The position numbers and the translations under genes were made by a program. The notes under the pieces are model-generated. The model ran no database searches and was not told the DNA's origin. It was given only the letters and a program-made list of their open reading frames with translations. Shown here piece after piece: positions 63,923 through 64,000 of a stretch of 64,000 nt of DNA; position 1 is the first letter of the stretch; each line of letters starts with the position of its first letter. Source of the DNA: Flavivirga aquatica (GTDB lineage Bacteria; Bacteroidota; Bacteroidia; Flavobacteriales; Flavobacteriaceae); NCBI RefSeq assembly GCF_001747085.1, contig NZ_MDJD01000007.1, positions 620,001 to 684,000 on the forward strand. Direction: 5' to 3'.

Positions 63923-64000
63923 ATGAAAGACGTTTACATAACAAGAATATCAAAATTTTTACCAAATAAACCTATTAATAATGATGAAATGGAAAGCATT
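63923..64000 (+). CDS. darB: DarB, ketoacyl-ACP synthase III-like, 5' end only
   Basis: The first 26 codons (MKDVYITRISKFLPNKP and on to DEMESI) are present and the window ends inside the gene. It starts 11 bp after darA. The N-terminus fits the KAS III-like DarB that pairs with DarA in dialkylresorcinol synthesis, with the catalytic residues outside the window. The identification rests on position and the short N-terminal match. Confidence 0.75.
   Translation, partial: MKDVYITRISKFLPNKPINNDEMESI

Overview
The window looks like a chromosomal segment of a marine-type member of the Flavobacteriaceae (Bacteroidetes). The evidence is the AT-rich, A/T-biased coding, SusC/SusD proteins, a type IX secretion (type B sorting) protein, an IPExxxVDY protein, a caulimovirus-type RNase H, TAnnTTTG -7 promoter boxes and a flexirubin/dialkylresorcinol pigment cluster. 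No phage, insertion sequence, CRISPR array, rRNA or tRNA was recognised. Genus and species cannot be fixed from the sequence.

Layout. (1) 97-7388: an iron/xenosiderophore operon with a TonB receptor, a surface lipoprotein, a PepSY membrane protein fused to a flavodoxin reductase, two small paralogous proteins and a Fur-family regulator, behind a Fur-box-like palindrome. It resembles XusABC of Bacteroides thetaiotaomicron. (2) 7429-15555: a secreted repeat protein, PBP1C, an endonuclease/exonuclease/phosphatase protein, a YCII lipoprotein, a CYTH protein and DNA polymerase IV. (3) 15701-25802: core metabolism and RNA genes (pyk, an IPExxxVDY protein, rnc, fabF, acpP, purN, RNase H, a START protein, a PfkB kinase and a long amidophosphoribosyltransferase). 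(4) 25803-26700: a gap holding two near-identical tandem small RNA genes, each with its own terminator, and a frameshifted remnant of a TPR/HTH regulator. (5) 26695-37023: sodA, an AddA-like helicase-nuclease, kbl, an OmpA protein with calcium-binding repeats, an AddB-like nuclease and an alpha/beta hydrolase.

(6) 37081-53016 is the most interesting block. A GntR regulator faces a repeated operator-like sequence and then SusC, SusD, a cytoplasmic GH36-type alpha-galactosidase, a vSGLT-like Na+/sugar symporter, glycerol kinase, glycerol-3-phosphate dehydrogenase and a large surface FG-GAP/ASPIC lipoprotein. Galactoside cleavage and glycerol catabolism in one operon suggest a system for alpha-galactosylglycerols such as the red-algal osmolyte floridoside: outer-membrane capture, intact import, intracellular cleavage, then glycerol to DHAP. 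This is inference.

(7) 53287-55719: two unrecognised exported proteins. (8) 55810-64000: the start of a flexirubin/dialkylresorcinol cluster with a halogenase-like flavoprotein (divergent), tyrosine ammonia-lyase, a WG-repeat protein, FabG, a ketosynthase, an ACP, an LpxL-like acyltransferase, DarA and the first codons of DarB, cut by the window edge.
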